From positions 1 to 22,347 of the forward strand of contig CAJWER010000015.1 of NCBI GenBank assembly GCA_913030785.1: a DNA stretch of 22,347 nucleotides, in the 5' to 3' direction. Position 1 is the first letter of the stretch. Every line of letters starts with the position of its first letter. Positions 7,343-15,802 of this stretch are shown one piece after another. Origin of the DNA: an uncultured Chloroflexota bacterium. GTDB lineage: Bacteria > Chloroflexota > Dehalococcoidia > Lucifugimonadales > CAJWER01. The notes under the pieces were generated by a model. That model was not told where the DNA came from and did not search any database. It saw only the letters and a list, made by a program, of their open reading frames with translations. The position numbers and the translations under genes were made by a program.

Positions 7343-10018
7343 ATGGTTTCGAAACGAGGAAAATTGAAGACCACTAACGAGATACGCGAGGACTTCCTGA
7401 AGTACTTCGAGGGGCAGGGCCATCTGCGGCAGTCTAGCTCATCGCTAATCCCCGTTGGGGACCCGACTCTGCTGTTGACCACGGCGGGCATGGTGCAGTT
7501 CAAGTCGTACTTTTCGGGTGAGGCTGAGCCGCCTAATCGGCGTCTGACGACCTCGCAGAAGGCTTTTCGTGTCGTAGACATCGACGAGGTTGGCGACGCG
7601 ACCCACCTGACCCTGTTCGAGATGCTGGGCAACTTCAGTATTGGCGACTACTTCAAAGAGGGCGCGGTCGAGTTTGCCCTGGAGTGCTTCGACTCGGTAA
7701 TGGGGCTCCCGAAGGAGCGCTTTGCGGCGACCGTCCACCACACCGACGATGATGCCGCAGGGATTTGGGAGAGGGCTGGGATACCGCTCGAGCGCATTTT
7801 TGAGTTTGGAGATGAAGACAACTGGTGGGGACCGGCTGGCGACGAAGGGCCGTGCGGGCCTTGTTCGGAGTTGCACTATGACTTCGGGGCCGATCGAGGC
7901 TGTGGCCGTCCTGATTGCGGTCCGAACTGCGAAAACGCAATGGAATCAGGTGCCGTGTGCAGCCGGTATGTGGAGCTGTGGAACCTGGTGTTCATGCAGT
8001 TTTACCACCACCTGGACGGCACGCGGACCCCGCTTCCCGCACCCAGCGTCGACACTGGCATGGGTCTGGAGCGGCTGGTGACCGTGCTGCAAGGCGTTGA
8101 GTCCATATATGAGACCGACCTATTCACGCCGATTATCGGGAGGGTTGAGGAGATTTCGGGCCAGAAGTACGGTGACGACCCGGACAAAAGCTACGCGATG
8201 CGCGTCGTTGCCGAACATTGCCGCAGCACGGCGTTTTTGCTTGCGGACGGCGTGGTCCCGGGCAATGAGGGGCGCGGGTATGTGCTGAGGCGAATTATCC
8301 GTCGGGCAATTCGGTACGGTCGTCGATTGGGGCTCGAAGAGGTGTTTCTGGGCAGTGTCTCTTCGGTGGTCATAGATATGATGGGTGATGTGTACCCGGA
8401 ACTGAGAAACCACGAAGAATTCATCGTCACCGCCCTCCGATTGGAGGAAGAAAAATTCCAACGCGCGTACGAGAACGGTTCTGCGATGCTCGCCGATGCG
8501 ATGAAATCTGACGCCACGCTTTCGGGAGAGGTCGTGTTCAAGCTCTGGGATACCTATGGATTTCCTGTTGAGATGACTCGCGAGATCGCAAGCGAGGCCG
8601 GTGTAGAAGTGGACATGGACGCCTTCGAAAAGGAGATGGAGGCGCAGCGCCAACGGGCCCGAGCCGCGGGGCAGTTCGGGGGTGGGGACCGCGCGAAGAT
8701 CCGGCAATACGAGAGCCTTGGAGTGGGCGGTACTGGCTTCCTGGGCTACGAAAAGCTGACGACGACGTCGGTCATAGTCGGGCTGATCGCCAACGGTGAG
8801 GTCGTGACCGAGGCCAACGAGGGCGATGAGGTTGAGATTGCGCTGGTTGAGACGCCATTCTATCCGGAGGGCGGCGGCCAGGTGGGCGACGCAGGGGACA
8901 TCTCCGGGGCCGATGGCAAGGTCGGCGTCGACGACACCCAGACCGTGATGCCAGGGCTGATCATGCATATCGGCAAGGTGGTCAAGGGCAAGGTGTTATT
9001 GGGCGAGACGGTGGATGCCCACGTCAATCCGGCACGGCGAGAAGACGCCGCTCGCAACCACACTGCAACGCACTTGCTCCACGCGGCGCTCCGTCAAGTG
9101 CTGGGGTCGCATGTTCGGCAAGCAGGCTCGCTCGTGGCAGCGGACCGGCTGAGGTTCGACTTCAGCCACGTTGAGGCGATGACTGTCGAGGAGATTCAGG
9201 CGGTGCAGCTGCTCGTCAATGAGAAGATACGACAGAATGCGACGGTGCATCGCAGCGAGGATACCTATACGGAGGCTATACGCAGGGGCGCGCTTGCCTT
9301 CTTCGGCGACAAGTACGATGAGAAGGTGCGCCTGGTCGAGATCAAGAATGGCGCGACGTTCAGCTTTGAGGTGTGTGGCGGAACCCACGTGGAGCGGACC
9401 GGGGAGCTTGGGACTGTTTATGTCCTGGGTGAGTCGAGTATCGGCGCCGGGATGCGCAGGATCGAGGCGGTGAGCGGGCGAGGGGCAGAAGTGCTGGTTC
9501 GCGAGCGCTTTGCTGCGAGCGCCAGAGCTGCGTCGCTCCTCGGCACAGCCCAACTCCAGATCGAGAGCCGCGTGCAGGCGCTGCTGGACGAAGTGGACTC
9601 GTTGCGCTCGGAAAAGGCTGAATTGGAAACACGCCTGTCCTTGCAGGCGGCGTCAGACATGCTGGATTCCAGGCAGGATGTCGATGGAATCAGCGTGCTA
9701 GCACGCCGGGTAGAGGTTTCAAGCGCAGATGTGCTGCGGGAGATGGGTGATTTCCTGAGGGATAAGCTCGGCTCCGGTGTGGTGGCGCTGGGCACTGTTA
9801 TCGACGACCGCCCACAGCTCCTTGTAATGGTTACGCCTGACCTGGTGGAGTCTGGTTTTGATGCCGTGGCTATCGCAAGGGGCGCCGCCAAGCCCATCCA
9901 GGGTGGCGGCGGCGGGCGGCCAGGGGTAGCCCAGGCGGGCGGTCGTAACTCTGGCGGCCTCGATGACGCCATGGCCCTGGTTGAGGGGCTCGTTCGCGAG
10001 GCGGGTGCGGGACGGTGA
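7343..10018 (+). CDS. alaS: Alanine-tRNA ligase
   Basis: A class II aminoacyl-tRNA synthetase that charges tRNA-Ala and edits mischarged Ser- and Gly-tRNA. The full-length 891-residue protein has the usual order. The catalytic core begins with the TNEIREDFLKYF segment and has the TTAGMVQFKSYF and DTGMGLERL motifs. The editing domain has HTATH near 573 and CGGTHVERTGELG near 677, supplying the metal ligands. A coiled coil (about 744-768) and the C-terminal DHHA1-type domain with the Gly-rich GGGGGRPGVAQAGG near 854 complete it. The ATG is supported by a GATGAGG site eight bases upstream. The stop overlaps the start of ruvX by four bases, indicating one transcript and translational coupling. 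No lesions. Confidence 0.97.
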   Translation: MVSKRGKLKTTNEIREDFLKYFEGQGHLRQSSSSLIPVGDPTLLLTTAGMVQFKSYFSGEAEPPNRRLTTSQKAFRVVDIDEVGDATHLTLFEMLGNFSIGDYFKEGAVEFALECFDSVMGLPKERFAATVHHTDDDAAGIWERAGIPLERIFEFGDEDNWWGPAGDEGPCGPCSELHYDFGADRGCGRPDCGPNCENAMESGAVCSRYVELWNLVFMQFYHHLDGTRTPLPAPSVDTGMGLERLVTVLQGVESIYETDLFTPIIGRVEEISGQKYGDDPDKSYAMRVVAEHCRSTAFLLADGVVPGNEGRGYVLRRIIRRAIRYGRRLGLEEVFLGSVSSVVIDMMGDVYPELRNHEEFIVTALRLEEEKFQRAYENGSAMLADAMKSDATLSGEVVFKLWDTYGFPVEMTREIASEAGVEVDMDAFEKEMEAQRQRARAAGQFGGGDRAKIRQYESLGVGGTGFLGYEKLTTTSVIVGLIANGEVVTEANEGDEVEIALVETPFYPEGGGQVGDAGDISGADGKVGVDDTQTVMPGLIMHIGKVVKGKVLLGETVDAHVNPARREDAARNHTATHLLHAALRQVLGSHVRQAGSLVAADRLRFDFSHVEAMTVEEIQAVQLLVNEKIRQNATVHRSEDTYTEAIRRGALAFFGDKYDEKVRLVEIKNGATFSFEVCGGTHVERTGELGTVYVLGESSIGAGMRRIEAVSGRGAEVLVRERFAASARAASLLGTAQLQIESRVQALLDEVDSLRSEKAELETRLSLQAASDMLDSRQDVDGISVLARRVEVSSADVLREMGDFLRDKLGSGVVALGTVIDDRPQLLVMVTPDLVESGFDAVAIARGAAKPIQGGGGGRPGVAQAGGRNSGGLDDAMALVEGLVREAGAGR

Positions 10019-10434
10019 GGGTGTTGGCGCTGGATGTTGGCGATAGACGGACTGGTGTTGCACTCTCCGACGCGATGGGGATGATTGCCACTCCGCTGAC
10101 TACTATTCAAGCCGGTGACGAGTATGAGCTTGCGACGGCGGTCATGGCCCTAATAGAAGAACATGGAGCAGGGGAGGTCGTGGTCGGCATGCCTCTCACT
10201 CTCGCCGGAGAGATGGGCTCACAGGCGAAGCGGACAGGCCACTTCGTGCGCCACCTTAGGTCTCAGACCGATGTACCGATCAAGACGGTTGACGAGCGCC
10301 TGTCCACCGTCGAGGCCACGCGGCGCATGCGCGAGGCTGGCGGACGCCGGAAGAGGGCGCGTGAGGGCATAGACGCCGCGGCCGCCGCGGTGGTGCTGCA
10401 GGCGTATCTCGACTCGGGAGGCGGCCGGGACTGA
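10015..10434 (+). CDS. ruvX: Putative pre-16S rRNA nuclease / Holliday-junction resolvase-like (YqgF)
   Basis: A small RNase H-fold nuclease of the YqgF/RuvX family, implicated in 16S rRNA 5'-end maturation and earlier proposed as a Holliday-junction resolvase. The 139 residues cover the whole family. They include the LALDVGDRRTGVALSD strand-loop with the first catalytic Asp, VVGMPLTLAGEMG, the VDERLSTVEA motif with the second acidic residue, and the terminal GIDAAAAAVVLQAYL motif with the last Asp. The GTG start lies in a GTGA overlap with the alaS stop, so no separate promoter is needed. alaS next to yqgF is a recurrent arrangement in bacteria. Confidence 0.93.
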   Translation: MRVLALDVGDRRTGVALSDAMGMIATPLTTIQAGDEYELATAVMALIEEHGAGEVVVGMPLTLAGEMGSQAKRTGHFVRHLRSQTDVPIKTVDERLSTVEATRRMREAGGRRKRAREGIDAAAAAVVLQAYLDSGGGRD

Positions 10435-10479
10435 CGAAACTATGGGGGCGGCTAGAGCGTCAATCGCCATCAAGATCGC

Positions 10480-10912
10480 TCAGGACAGGTCCAGGATGCC
10501 CTCCGGGTATACAGGGACGTCCGGCGAACGTAGCTCCCCCTTTGGGAGCCAGCGCAGAGGAAAGCTCATGCCAACGCTTTCAACCCCTTCCGACGGCACG
10601 CCATCCCTCGACCGCACCCGGCCGATGAAACAAAACACCAACTCGTGGTCCGTCTCTCCCTTGCAGGTAAAAATATTCTCCATGACTCCAAGGAGGCGGG
10701 GAGCTTCGAACATTGACGCCGATCTCCTCCCCCACTTCACGTACGGCAGCGGGCAGCGCCAGTTCCCCGAATTCAATGCCGCCCCCCACGGGAACCAAGA
10801 AGGTGCGCTGGTCGAGAGGGTCAACGCCCACGGGGAACAGGTATTCGCCGCCGCGCGTGATGACGCAGACGGCCTTGAGACGCTGGAATCGACCACTGCT
10901 GCTGATCTCCAT
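10480..10912 (-). pseudogene. Nudix hydrolase, single frameshift
   Basis: A Nudix-family pyrophosphatase, hydrolysing a nucleoside diphosphate linked to another group; the substrate is unknown. The N-terminal frame begins at an ATG at 10912 and reads through the Nudix box (GGGIEFGELALPAAV then REVGEEIGV), with the Gly, Glu and REVGEE residues all present. Just after, near 10698-10705, the frame must step by one base. The other frame then gives RLLGVMENIFTCKG, HELVFCFIGRV and a C-terminus YPEGILDLS that suits Nudix proteins of this size. Dropping one C from the CCCC run (minus strand) restores about 143 residues. One lesion in a homopolymer could be a sequencing error, so the gene may be intact. 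It lies between ruvX and aroE on the opposite strand. Confidence 0.75.
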
Positions 10913-10918
10913 AATTTT

Positions 10919-10930
10919 GGGAGATCTCCC
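10919..10930. repeat. Perfect 12-base palindrome upstream of the Nudix gene
   Basis: GGGAGATCTCCC lies six bases upstream of the Nudix start codon. A near-identical palindrome with one extra A, GGGAGAATCTCCC, lies at 7294-7306 in the alaS leader. It could be an operator half-site pair or a hairpin masking the start. Confidence 0.35.
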
Positions 10931-11049
10931 GTCAAGTAGGGTCTTGAAGCCATGTTGGGTAAGTTGCCATTGGCCAGCAAGGATGCCGAATATTGTGCGG
11001 GTTGCAGCGGCGCGCGGTCAAACTGCCGAATTACGGTGACCGAACTTTC

Positions 11050-11078
11050 TTGTTGGCCTAACTAGCCACTGATATACT
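11050..11078 (+). promoter_or_regulatory. Predicted promoter of the aroE operon, likely leaderless
   Basis: TTGTTG (11050-11055), 17 bases, then TATACT (11073-11078). The aroE ATG begins nine bases after the -10 box, so transcription would start within a few bases of the start codon. No ribosome-binding site is visible before the ATG, which fits a leaderless message. Confidence 0.5.
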
Positions 11079-11087
11079 TTGGTTCCA

Positions 11088-11951
11088 ATGACTCAGTACA
11101 TTAATTTGCTCGCTTACCCTGCGGGGCACTCCATTTCCCCTGCTTTTCAGCAGGCCGCCCTGGACCACTTCGGCCTTGATGCACGCTATGCCGCTTTGTC
11201 GACGGCTGCGGACGCCCTCGGGGATGCGGTGGATATGTTGCGAGGCGAGGACTATCTGGGAGCGAACGTAACGATCCCTCACAAGGAGTCCGTGCGGCGT
11301 CACCTCGATGCCCTGGACTCCTGGGCAGAGACCCTAGGGGCGGTCAACACCATCGTGAAACAGGGCGACCGGCTCATAGGTCACAACACGGACGCATACG
11401 GCCTGCTGCGGGCGCTCAGGGAGCAGGCCGGATTTCAGCCGCGAGGCCGTTCTGTGCTCCTCCTGGGGGCTGGAGGTGCGGCCCGCGCGGCAGCCTTCGG
11501 TCTGTGTCGTGAGGGGATCGCATCCTTGACCATCGCCAATCGGACGCTCGAAAGAGCCGTTGATCTGGTCACGGCATTGGGGAAGGCGGGTCCGGTCTTA
11601 GCAGCGACCTCTATGGCAGTTGAGGAGATCGCGGAGGCAGTGGCAGGAGCAGACCTGGTAGTTAACGCTACATCGGTGGGCATGAGTCATGGTGGAGCCG
11701 CCGGCGAGTCACCCATCGACGTTGGCCTGTTGAGCCCCGGGACCGTCGTATTCGATATGGTCTACACGCCGATTGAGAGTCCACTGATTGAGGCAGCGCG
11801 GTCGGTTGGAGCGGTCGGTGTGTCCGGGCTGTGGATGCTGATCTATCAGGGAGCGGCGGCGTTCGAGCTATGGACGGGACAGGATGCGCCGGTCGCGATC
11901 ATGTACGAAGCGGGCAGGTCCGCGCTGTTGTCGGCGGCGAGACCCTCATGA
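11088..11951 (+). CDS. aroE: Shikimate dehydrogenase
   Basis: Reduces 3-dehydroshikimate to shikimate with NADPH in the shikimate pathway. The 287-residue protein carries the shikimate-binding AGHSISPAFQQAAL near residue 13, the catalytic Lys in NVTIPHKESV, the catalytic Asp in HNTDAYG, the nucleotide-binding LLLGAGGAARAA loop, an NRTLERA segment of the type seen in NADP-binding members, and NATSVGM. A TTG nine bases upstream is in frame, but the ATG fits the family start and the predicted leaderless promoter. The last codons overlap the next gene as ATGA, so aroE and aroKB are probably translationally coupled. No lesions. Confidence 0.95.
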   Translation: MTQYINLLAYPAGHSISPAFQQAALDHFGLDARYAALSTAADALGDAVDMLRGEDYLGANVTIPHKESVRRHLDALDSWAETLGAVNTIVKQGDRLIGHNTDAYGLLRALREQAGFQPRGRSVLLLGAGGAARAAAFGLCREGIASLTIANRTLERAVDLVTALGKAGPVLAATSMAVEEIAEAVAGADLVVNATSVGMSHGGAAGESPIDVGLLSPGTVVFDMVYTPIESPLIEAARSVGAVGVSGLWMLIYQGAAAFELWTGQDAPVAIMYEAGRSALLSAARPS

Positions 11952-13621
11952 GAGAGAACATTTTTCTCACGGGGTTCTCGGGTACTGGCAAGTCAACGGT
12001 TGGTCGAGCTGTAGCTCGGTTGCTAGGCTGGCGATTCGTCGATACGGACGAGCTGATTGTAGAGGCCACTGGCAAGTCGATCGCAACTATTTTCGAAGAA
12101 GGCGGCGAGGCAGAGTTTCGACGGGTGGAGCACGAGTACCTCACCGAGGTTTGCGAGGCCGAAAGGCAGATTGTCTCTACCGGCGGCGGGATTGTGATGG
12201 ATGACCGGAACCGCCGATTGATGGAGACTAGTGGTGTAGTCGTCTGCCTGGAGGCTGGACTCGGGACCATTCGCCGACGAATCCTGGCCGAAGAGAATCC
12301 GGCGATCAGGCCGATGCTGTCGGACCCCGACCCTTTGCGGCGCATTGGCGCGCTCAAGGCGGAGCGCCAGGCTGGATACGCTAGAGCACTTTGGACGGTT
12401 CACACCGACCGTCTCACCCCGGAGGAAGCTGCCGGTGAGGTGGCGCGGGCTTATCGGCTTCTGGTTGATCGGGTAGAGGGAACACCTTTACCTCAGTCCT
12501 ATCCGGCCAAGAGGGAGAGGGCGGGAAACCACCCTCATGTTCTCTCTGTACGTACTAAGGCTGGAGACTATCCGGTTTGGGTGGGGTGGGGGAACTTGGC
12601 GCAGCTTGGCGGGCGTGTTCGCGAGATAGTGGGTGAGGGGTCGGCCTATGTCGTGACTGACGCTGGCGCCTCGGCCCACGCAGCTGTCGCCATCGAATCC
12701 TTGGGGGTGGCGAGAGTGCCTGTCCATGTCTTGGAGTTACCGTCTGGAGAGGGCAGCAAGACACTGGACACGGCACGAAGGATATATAGCTGGCTTGCGT
12801 CCTGTAGGGCGGAGCGGGGTGATCTGGTGCTGGCTGTGGGTGGTGGGGTTGTCGGCGATGTGGCGGGGTTCGCGGCCGCAACCTATCTACGTGGGATGCG
12901 CTTCGCACAGGTGCCAACGACGCTTCTGGCCATGATGGACTCCTCTATCGGCGGCAAGACCGGGGTTGACCTCTCGGAGGGGAAGAACCTGGTGGGGGCG
13001 TTCCATCATCCACAGTTTGTTTTGGATGACGTAAGGACACTGCAAACGCTGCCGGAACGGGAACGGATCTCGGGCTGGGCGGAGGCTATCAAGCATGGGC
13101 TGATCGCCGATGATGGACTGCTGCGCAGCTTCGAGGTCGAGGGCGAGGCGATTCGTTCTTTGGATGGGGCCGTTACCACGGAAATCATCGCCCGGAGTGT
13201 TGCGATAAAGGCGGATGTTGTTTCCAGGGATGAGCGTGAGACGCTGGGTCAGCGTGTGTTGCTCAACTACGGTCACACCATTGCTCATGCTCTGGAAGCT
13301 GCGACCGGCTACGAAAAGTATCTGCACGGAGAGGCGGTCAGCATAGGGATGATGGGCGCGGCGGCGGTGTGTCGCGGGCTGGACATGCTCACTGACGCTG
13401 ATGTTGACAGGCAGCGTCGGTTGCTGGAGGCCTACGGACTGCCGGTGAGGCTTGATCAAACGGGACTTGAGGGGGCGATATCGGCGGCGATGGCGTTGGA
13501 CAAGAAGACGGTGGGCGGCGCTATCAGATGGGTGCTGCTCGATGGAATTGGCCACGCTGTGACACGCGTGGATGTGCCTGCAGATCTGGTGAACGAGGCC
13601 TTGCGGGGGCTGTGTCCATAA
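11948..13621 (+). CDS. aroKB: Fused shikimate kinase and 3-dehydroquinate synthase
   Basis: One 557-residue polypeptide carries two shikimate-pathway enzymes. Residues about 1-175 are shikimate kinase: P-loop GFSGTGKST near 10, DTDELIVE, FRRVEHEYL, STGGGIVM and the lid Arg in RPMLSD. After a linker of about 20-30 residues comes 3-dehydroquinate synthase, with SGEGSKTLD, LAVGGGVVGDVAGF, PTTLLAMMDSSIGGKTG and the zinc ligands in AEAIKHG, GHTIAHALE and HGEAVSIGM. Domain order is kinase first although the synthase acts earlier in the pathway. AroK-AroB fusions are known in several bacterial groups. The ATG at 11948 overlaps the aroE stop by four bases; upstream in-frame starts lie inside aroE and are rejected. 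Both active sites look intact. Confidence 0.95.
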   Translation: MRENIFLTGFSGTGKSTVGRAVARLLGWRFVDTDELIVEATGKSIATIFEEGGEAEFRRVEHEYLTEVCEAERQIVSTGGGIVMDDRNRRLMETSGVVVCLEAGLGTIRRRILAEENPAIRPMLSDPDPLRRIGALKAERQAGYARALWTVHTDRLTPEEAAGEVARAYRLLVDRVEGTPLPQSYPAKRERAGNHPHVLSVRTKAGDYPVWVGWGNLAQLGGRVREIVGEGSAYVVTDAGASAHAAVAIESLGVARVPVHVLELPSGEGSKTLDTARRIYSWLASCRAERGDLVLAVGGGVVGDVAGFAAATYLRGMRFAQVPTTLLAMMDSSIGGKTGVDLSEGKNLVGAFHHPQFVLDDVRTLQTLPERERISGWAEAIKHGLIADDGLLRSFEVEGEAIRSLDGAVTTEIIARSVAIKADVVSRDERETLGQRVLLNYGHTIAHALEAATGYEKYLHGEAVSIGMMGAAAVCRGLDMLTDADVDRQRRLLEAYGLPVRLDQTGLEGAISAAMALDKKTVGGAIRWVLLDGIGHAVTRVDVPADLVNEALRGLCP

Positions 13622-13637
13622 TCGAGACTAGAGCATA

Positions 13638-14462
13638 ATGGACTGGTTATGGCTTCTGCTGCTTGGCCTTGGCACCGGTGCATTTGGTGTCATTACTGGC
13701 ACCGGCGGTGGTGTCATCATGGTCCCTGTATTGTTGCTGCTCTTCAATATGGAGCCAACGGCGGGGTCAGGCACCTCTCTGGCACTAGTCGCGGTGACCA
13801 GCTTCTCCGGCTCACTGGCGTACCTTCGCAAGCGGCTTGTGGACAAGCGCAGCGGCCTGATGTTCGCGGCGGCGGCCCTGCCCGGCTCCGTGGTGGCGCC
13901 CTTCGCGGTCAAGGTGATTGCGGGGGATGCCTTCCGAGGCCTGTTCGGACTGTTTCTTTTGTGTCTGGCGGCCTATACGCTGGTGAAAACTCTGCGCCAG
14001 TTCGGGGGAAATTCCGAGGCGTGGCATTTGGTGAAGACAGACTTCCGCACCAGGCACATCACCACCGGCAGCGGAGAGAATTTCGACTACGAGTTCAACG
14101 AAGCGCTCGCGGCCGCATTCAACTTCGTGGTCGGATTTCTGTCCGCGTTCTTCGGTACAGGCGGTGGGTTCCTCAGGACGCCGGTGTTGATTTATGTGTT
14201 CGGCTTTCCAGTCCGAATCGCCGTGGCGACGTCGATCTTCTCTCTGGCAATATCTGCAACGGCCGGCGCGGGTGTCCATGCTCTTTTGGGGCATATCGAT
14301 TGGTATCCGACCTTTATTTTTGCTGGTCTGGGACTTCTGGTCGGCTCCCAGATCGGGGTGTCGCTTGCCTCCCGGACACGAAACCAGTGGACGATGATGT
14401 TGCTGATCACGCTCATTTCGGTCATGGGAGCGAGGCTTGTATTTGACGCACTATTGGGGTGA
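13638..14462 (+). CDS. TauE/SafE family anion exporter
   Basis: An integral membrane protein of the TauE/SafE (DUF81) family, which moves sulfite, sulfoacetate or related anions across the membrane. The substrate here is unknown. The 274 residues show about eight hydrophobic segments in two halves. Each half starts with a matching motif: GVITGTGGGVIMVPVL near residue 17 and SAFFGTGGGFLRTPVL near 170, the internal duplication typical of the family. A soluble segment of about 35 residues (around 117-150) divides them. It starts 16 bases after aroKB and ends three bases before tgt, so it is most likely co-transcribed with both. Its link to the aromatic pathway is not clear; the arrangement may simply be shared expression. 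Confidence 0.88.
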   Translation: MDWLWLLLLGLGTGAFGVITGTGGGVIMVPVLLLLFNMEPTAGSGTSLALVAVTSFSGSLAYLRKRLVDKRSGLMFAAAALPGSVVAPFAVKVIAGDAFRGLFGLFLLCLAAYTLVKTLRQFGGNSEAWHLVKTDFRTRHITTGSGENFDYEFNEALAAAFNFVVGFLSAFFGTGGGFLRTPVLIYVFGFPVRIAVATSIFSLAISATAGAGVHALLGHIDWYPTFIFAGLGLLVGSQIGVSLASRTRNQWTMMLLITLISVMGARLVFDALLG

Positions 14463-14465
14463 TCT

Positions 14466-15617
14466 GTGAGGTTGTTTGAGCTGGAGAATAACGATGGTGA
14501 TGCTCGTGTGGGACGATTGCACACCCCCCACGGAGAGGTGACGACCCCTGCATTCATGCCGGTGGCGACGCAGGGATCCGTGAAGGCTCTGGATAGCGCG
14601 GACGTGGAGGCGGTTGGCGCAGAGATAGTGCTTGGAAATACCTACCATCTCTATCTGCGGCCCGGAATCGAGCTTGTGCGGGAGATGGGTGGACTGCACA
14701 GCTTTATGGGCTGGCAACGGCCAATCCTGACCGATAGCGGCGGTTTCCAGGGGTTCAGCCTTGAGCACCTTCGCAAGATCTACGAGGGCGGCATCACCTT
14801 TAAATCCCATCTGGATGGCAGTATGCACGAGTTCACGCCCGAGGGCGTGGTCGAGCACCAGAAAGGACTAGGGGTGGATATCATGATGCCCCTGGACGTA
14901 TGCCTTCCAGCGGGGGCTGACAGGGATGTGACGAGGGCTGCTGTGGAGAGGACTGCCAGGTGGGCGGAAAGGTCGCTCGAGGCCCATGCTGGGGATGGAC
15001 CGGCTCTTTTTGGAATAGTTCAGGGAGGTCTCATGGCCGACCTGCGCCAGCTCTCTGCGGAACGTACGGTTGCCATGGGGTTCCCGGGATACTCCATCGG
15101 CGGGCTGAGTGTAGGCGAGACCAAGTCAGAGATGTATGAGATGGCCGGACTGGCGGCGGGTATGTTACCCGCGAATGCGCCGCGGTATCTGATGGGGGTA
15201 GGCGCGCCCGAAGACCTGGTGGAGGGGGTTGCGCGGGGTGTGGACATGTTCGACTGCGCGCTGCCCACCCGGATAGCGCGCAACGGTGGGCTGTTCACGG
15301 GCGACGGCAGGGTGCACGTCTACACGGCCCGGTTCAAGTCGATGGAGGGCCCGATCGACCCTGAGTGCGACTGCTATACGTGCGCCCGATTCTCGGCGGC
15401 CTACCTTCACCATCTGTTCAGGGCAAAAGAGCTGCTTGCCATGAGGCTGGGGACAATCCACAACCTGCGGTTCATCTTCCGGCTAATGCGGGACATGCGC
15501 ACCTCGATCGTCGATGGGCGTTTTGAGGAGTTCCGCGCGGCCTTCCACCAGCGCTATGTGCCAGCCAATGAGGAGAGACGGCAGGAGCATAGGGCGAAGA
15601 GGAGTTCCAGGCACTAG
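14466..15617 (+). CDS. tgt: tRNA-guanine(34) transglycosylase
   Basis: Exchanges guanine 34 in the anticodon of tRNAs for Asp, Asn, His and Tyr with a 7-deazaguanine base, the key step in queuosine formation. The 383-residue protein has the nucleophile-region TDSGGFQ near 88, PLDVC near 142, GIVQGG, GGLSVGE near 208, DCALPTRIARNG near 262 and the zinc ligands CDCYTC with a downstream His near 300-320. The Cys of PLDVC and the Val of GGLSVGE are the residues that separate bacterial preQ1-using enzymes from eukaryotic queuine-using ones, so preQ1 is the predicted substrate. The GTG start follows the exporter stop by three bases. No queA or queuosine-synthesis gene lies in the window. Confidence 0.95.
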   Translation: MRLFELENNDGDARVGRLHTPHGEVTTPAFMPVATQGSVKALDSADVEAVGAEIVLGNTYHLYLRPGIELVREMGGLHSFMGWQRPILTDSGGFQGFSLEHLRKIYEGGITFKSHLDGSMHEFTPEGVVEHQKGLGVDIMMPLDVCLPAGADRDVTRAAVERTARWAERSLEAHAGDGPALFGIVQGGLMADLRQLSAERTVAMGFPGYSIGGLSVGETKSEMYEMAGLAAGMLPANAPRYLMGVGAPEDLVEGVARGVDMFDCALPTRIARNGGLFTGDGRVHVYTARFKSMEGPIDPECDCYTCARFSAAYLHHLFRAKELLAMRLGTIHNLRFIFRLMRDMRTSIVDGRFEEFRAAFHQRYVPANEERRQEHRAKRSSRH

Positions 15618-15802
15618 GGTTCTTCCGTCCGCGATCACCCATTTGGTAAACGGACCGATTAGTACCGTTGTGAGGGACATGCCTTACCCACTCTCTAGAG
15701 GGGGTGGACCCTCTACACAACAGTCTTCACCTTTCCTCGAATCGACGAGCGAGAATGGACCCTTTGCGTGCCCCTCCCCGCCCGACAAAGCGTGCGCAGC
15801 AC
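15618..15802. other. Convergent spacer after tgt
   Basis: No gene is seen. It holds one clear hairpin (15696-15715) and a longer GTCCG/CGGAC pairing near 15629-15657. Convergent transcription of tgt and the orphan gene must end here or just beyond. Confidence 0.5.
15696..15715. terminator. Hairpin between convergent genes
   Basis: A seven-base stem TAGAGGG/CCCTCTA with a six-base loop lies between the tgt stop and the convergent orphan gene. There is no T-run on either side, so termination is inferred from position rather than from a classical signal. Confidence 0.35.

Noticed and set aside
10478..10489. GCTCAGGACAGG shared with the repeat near 5580
   Set aside because: Twelve identical bases over the Nudix stop codon may be chance or a repeat remnant. 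No stem or loop of the repeat accompanies it.
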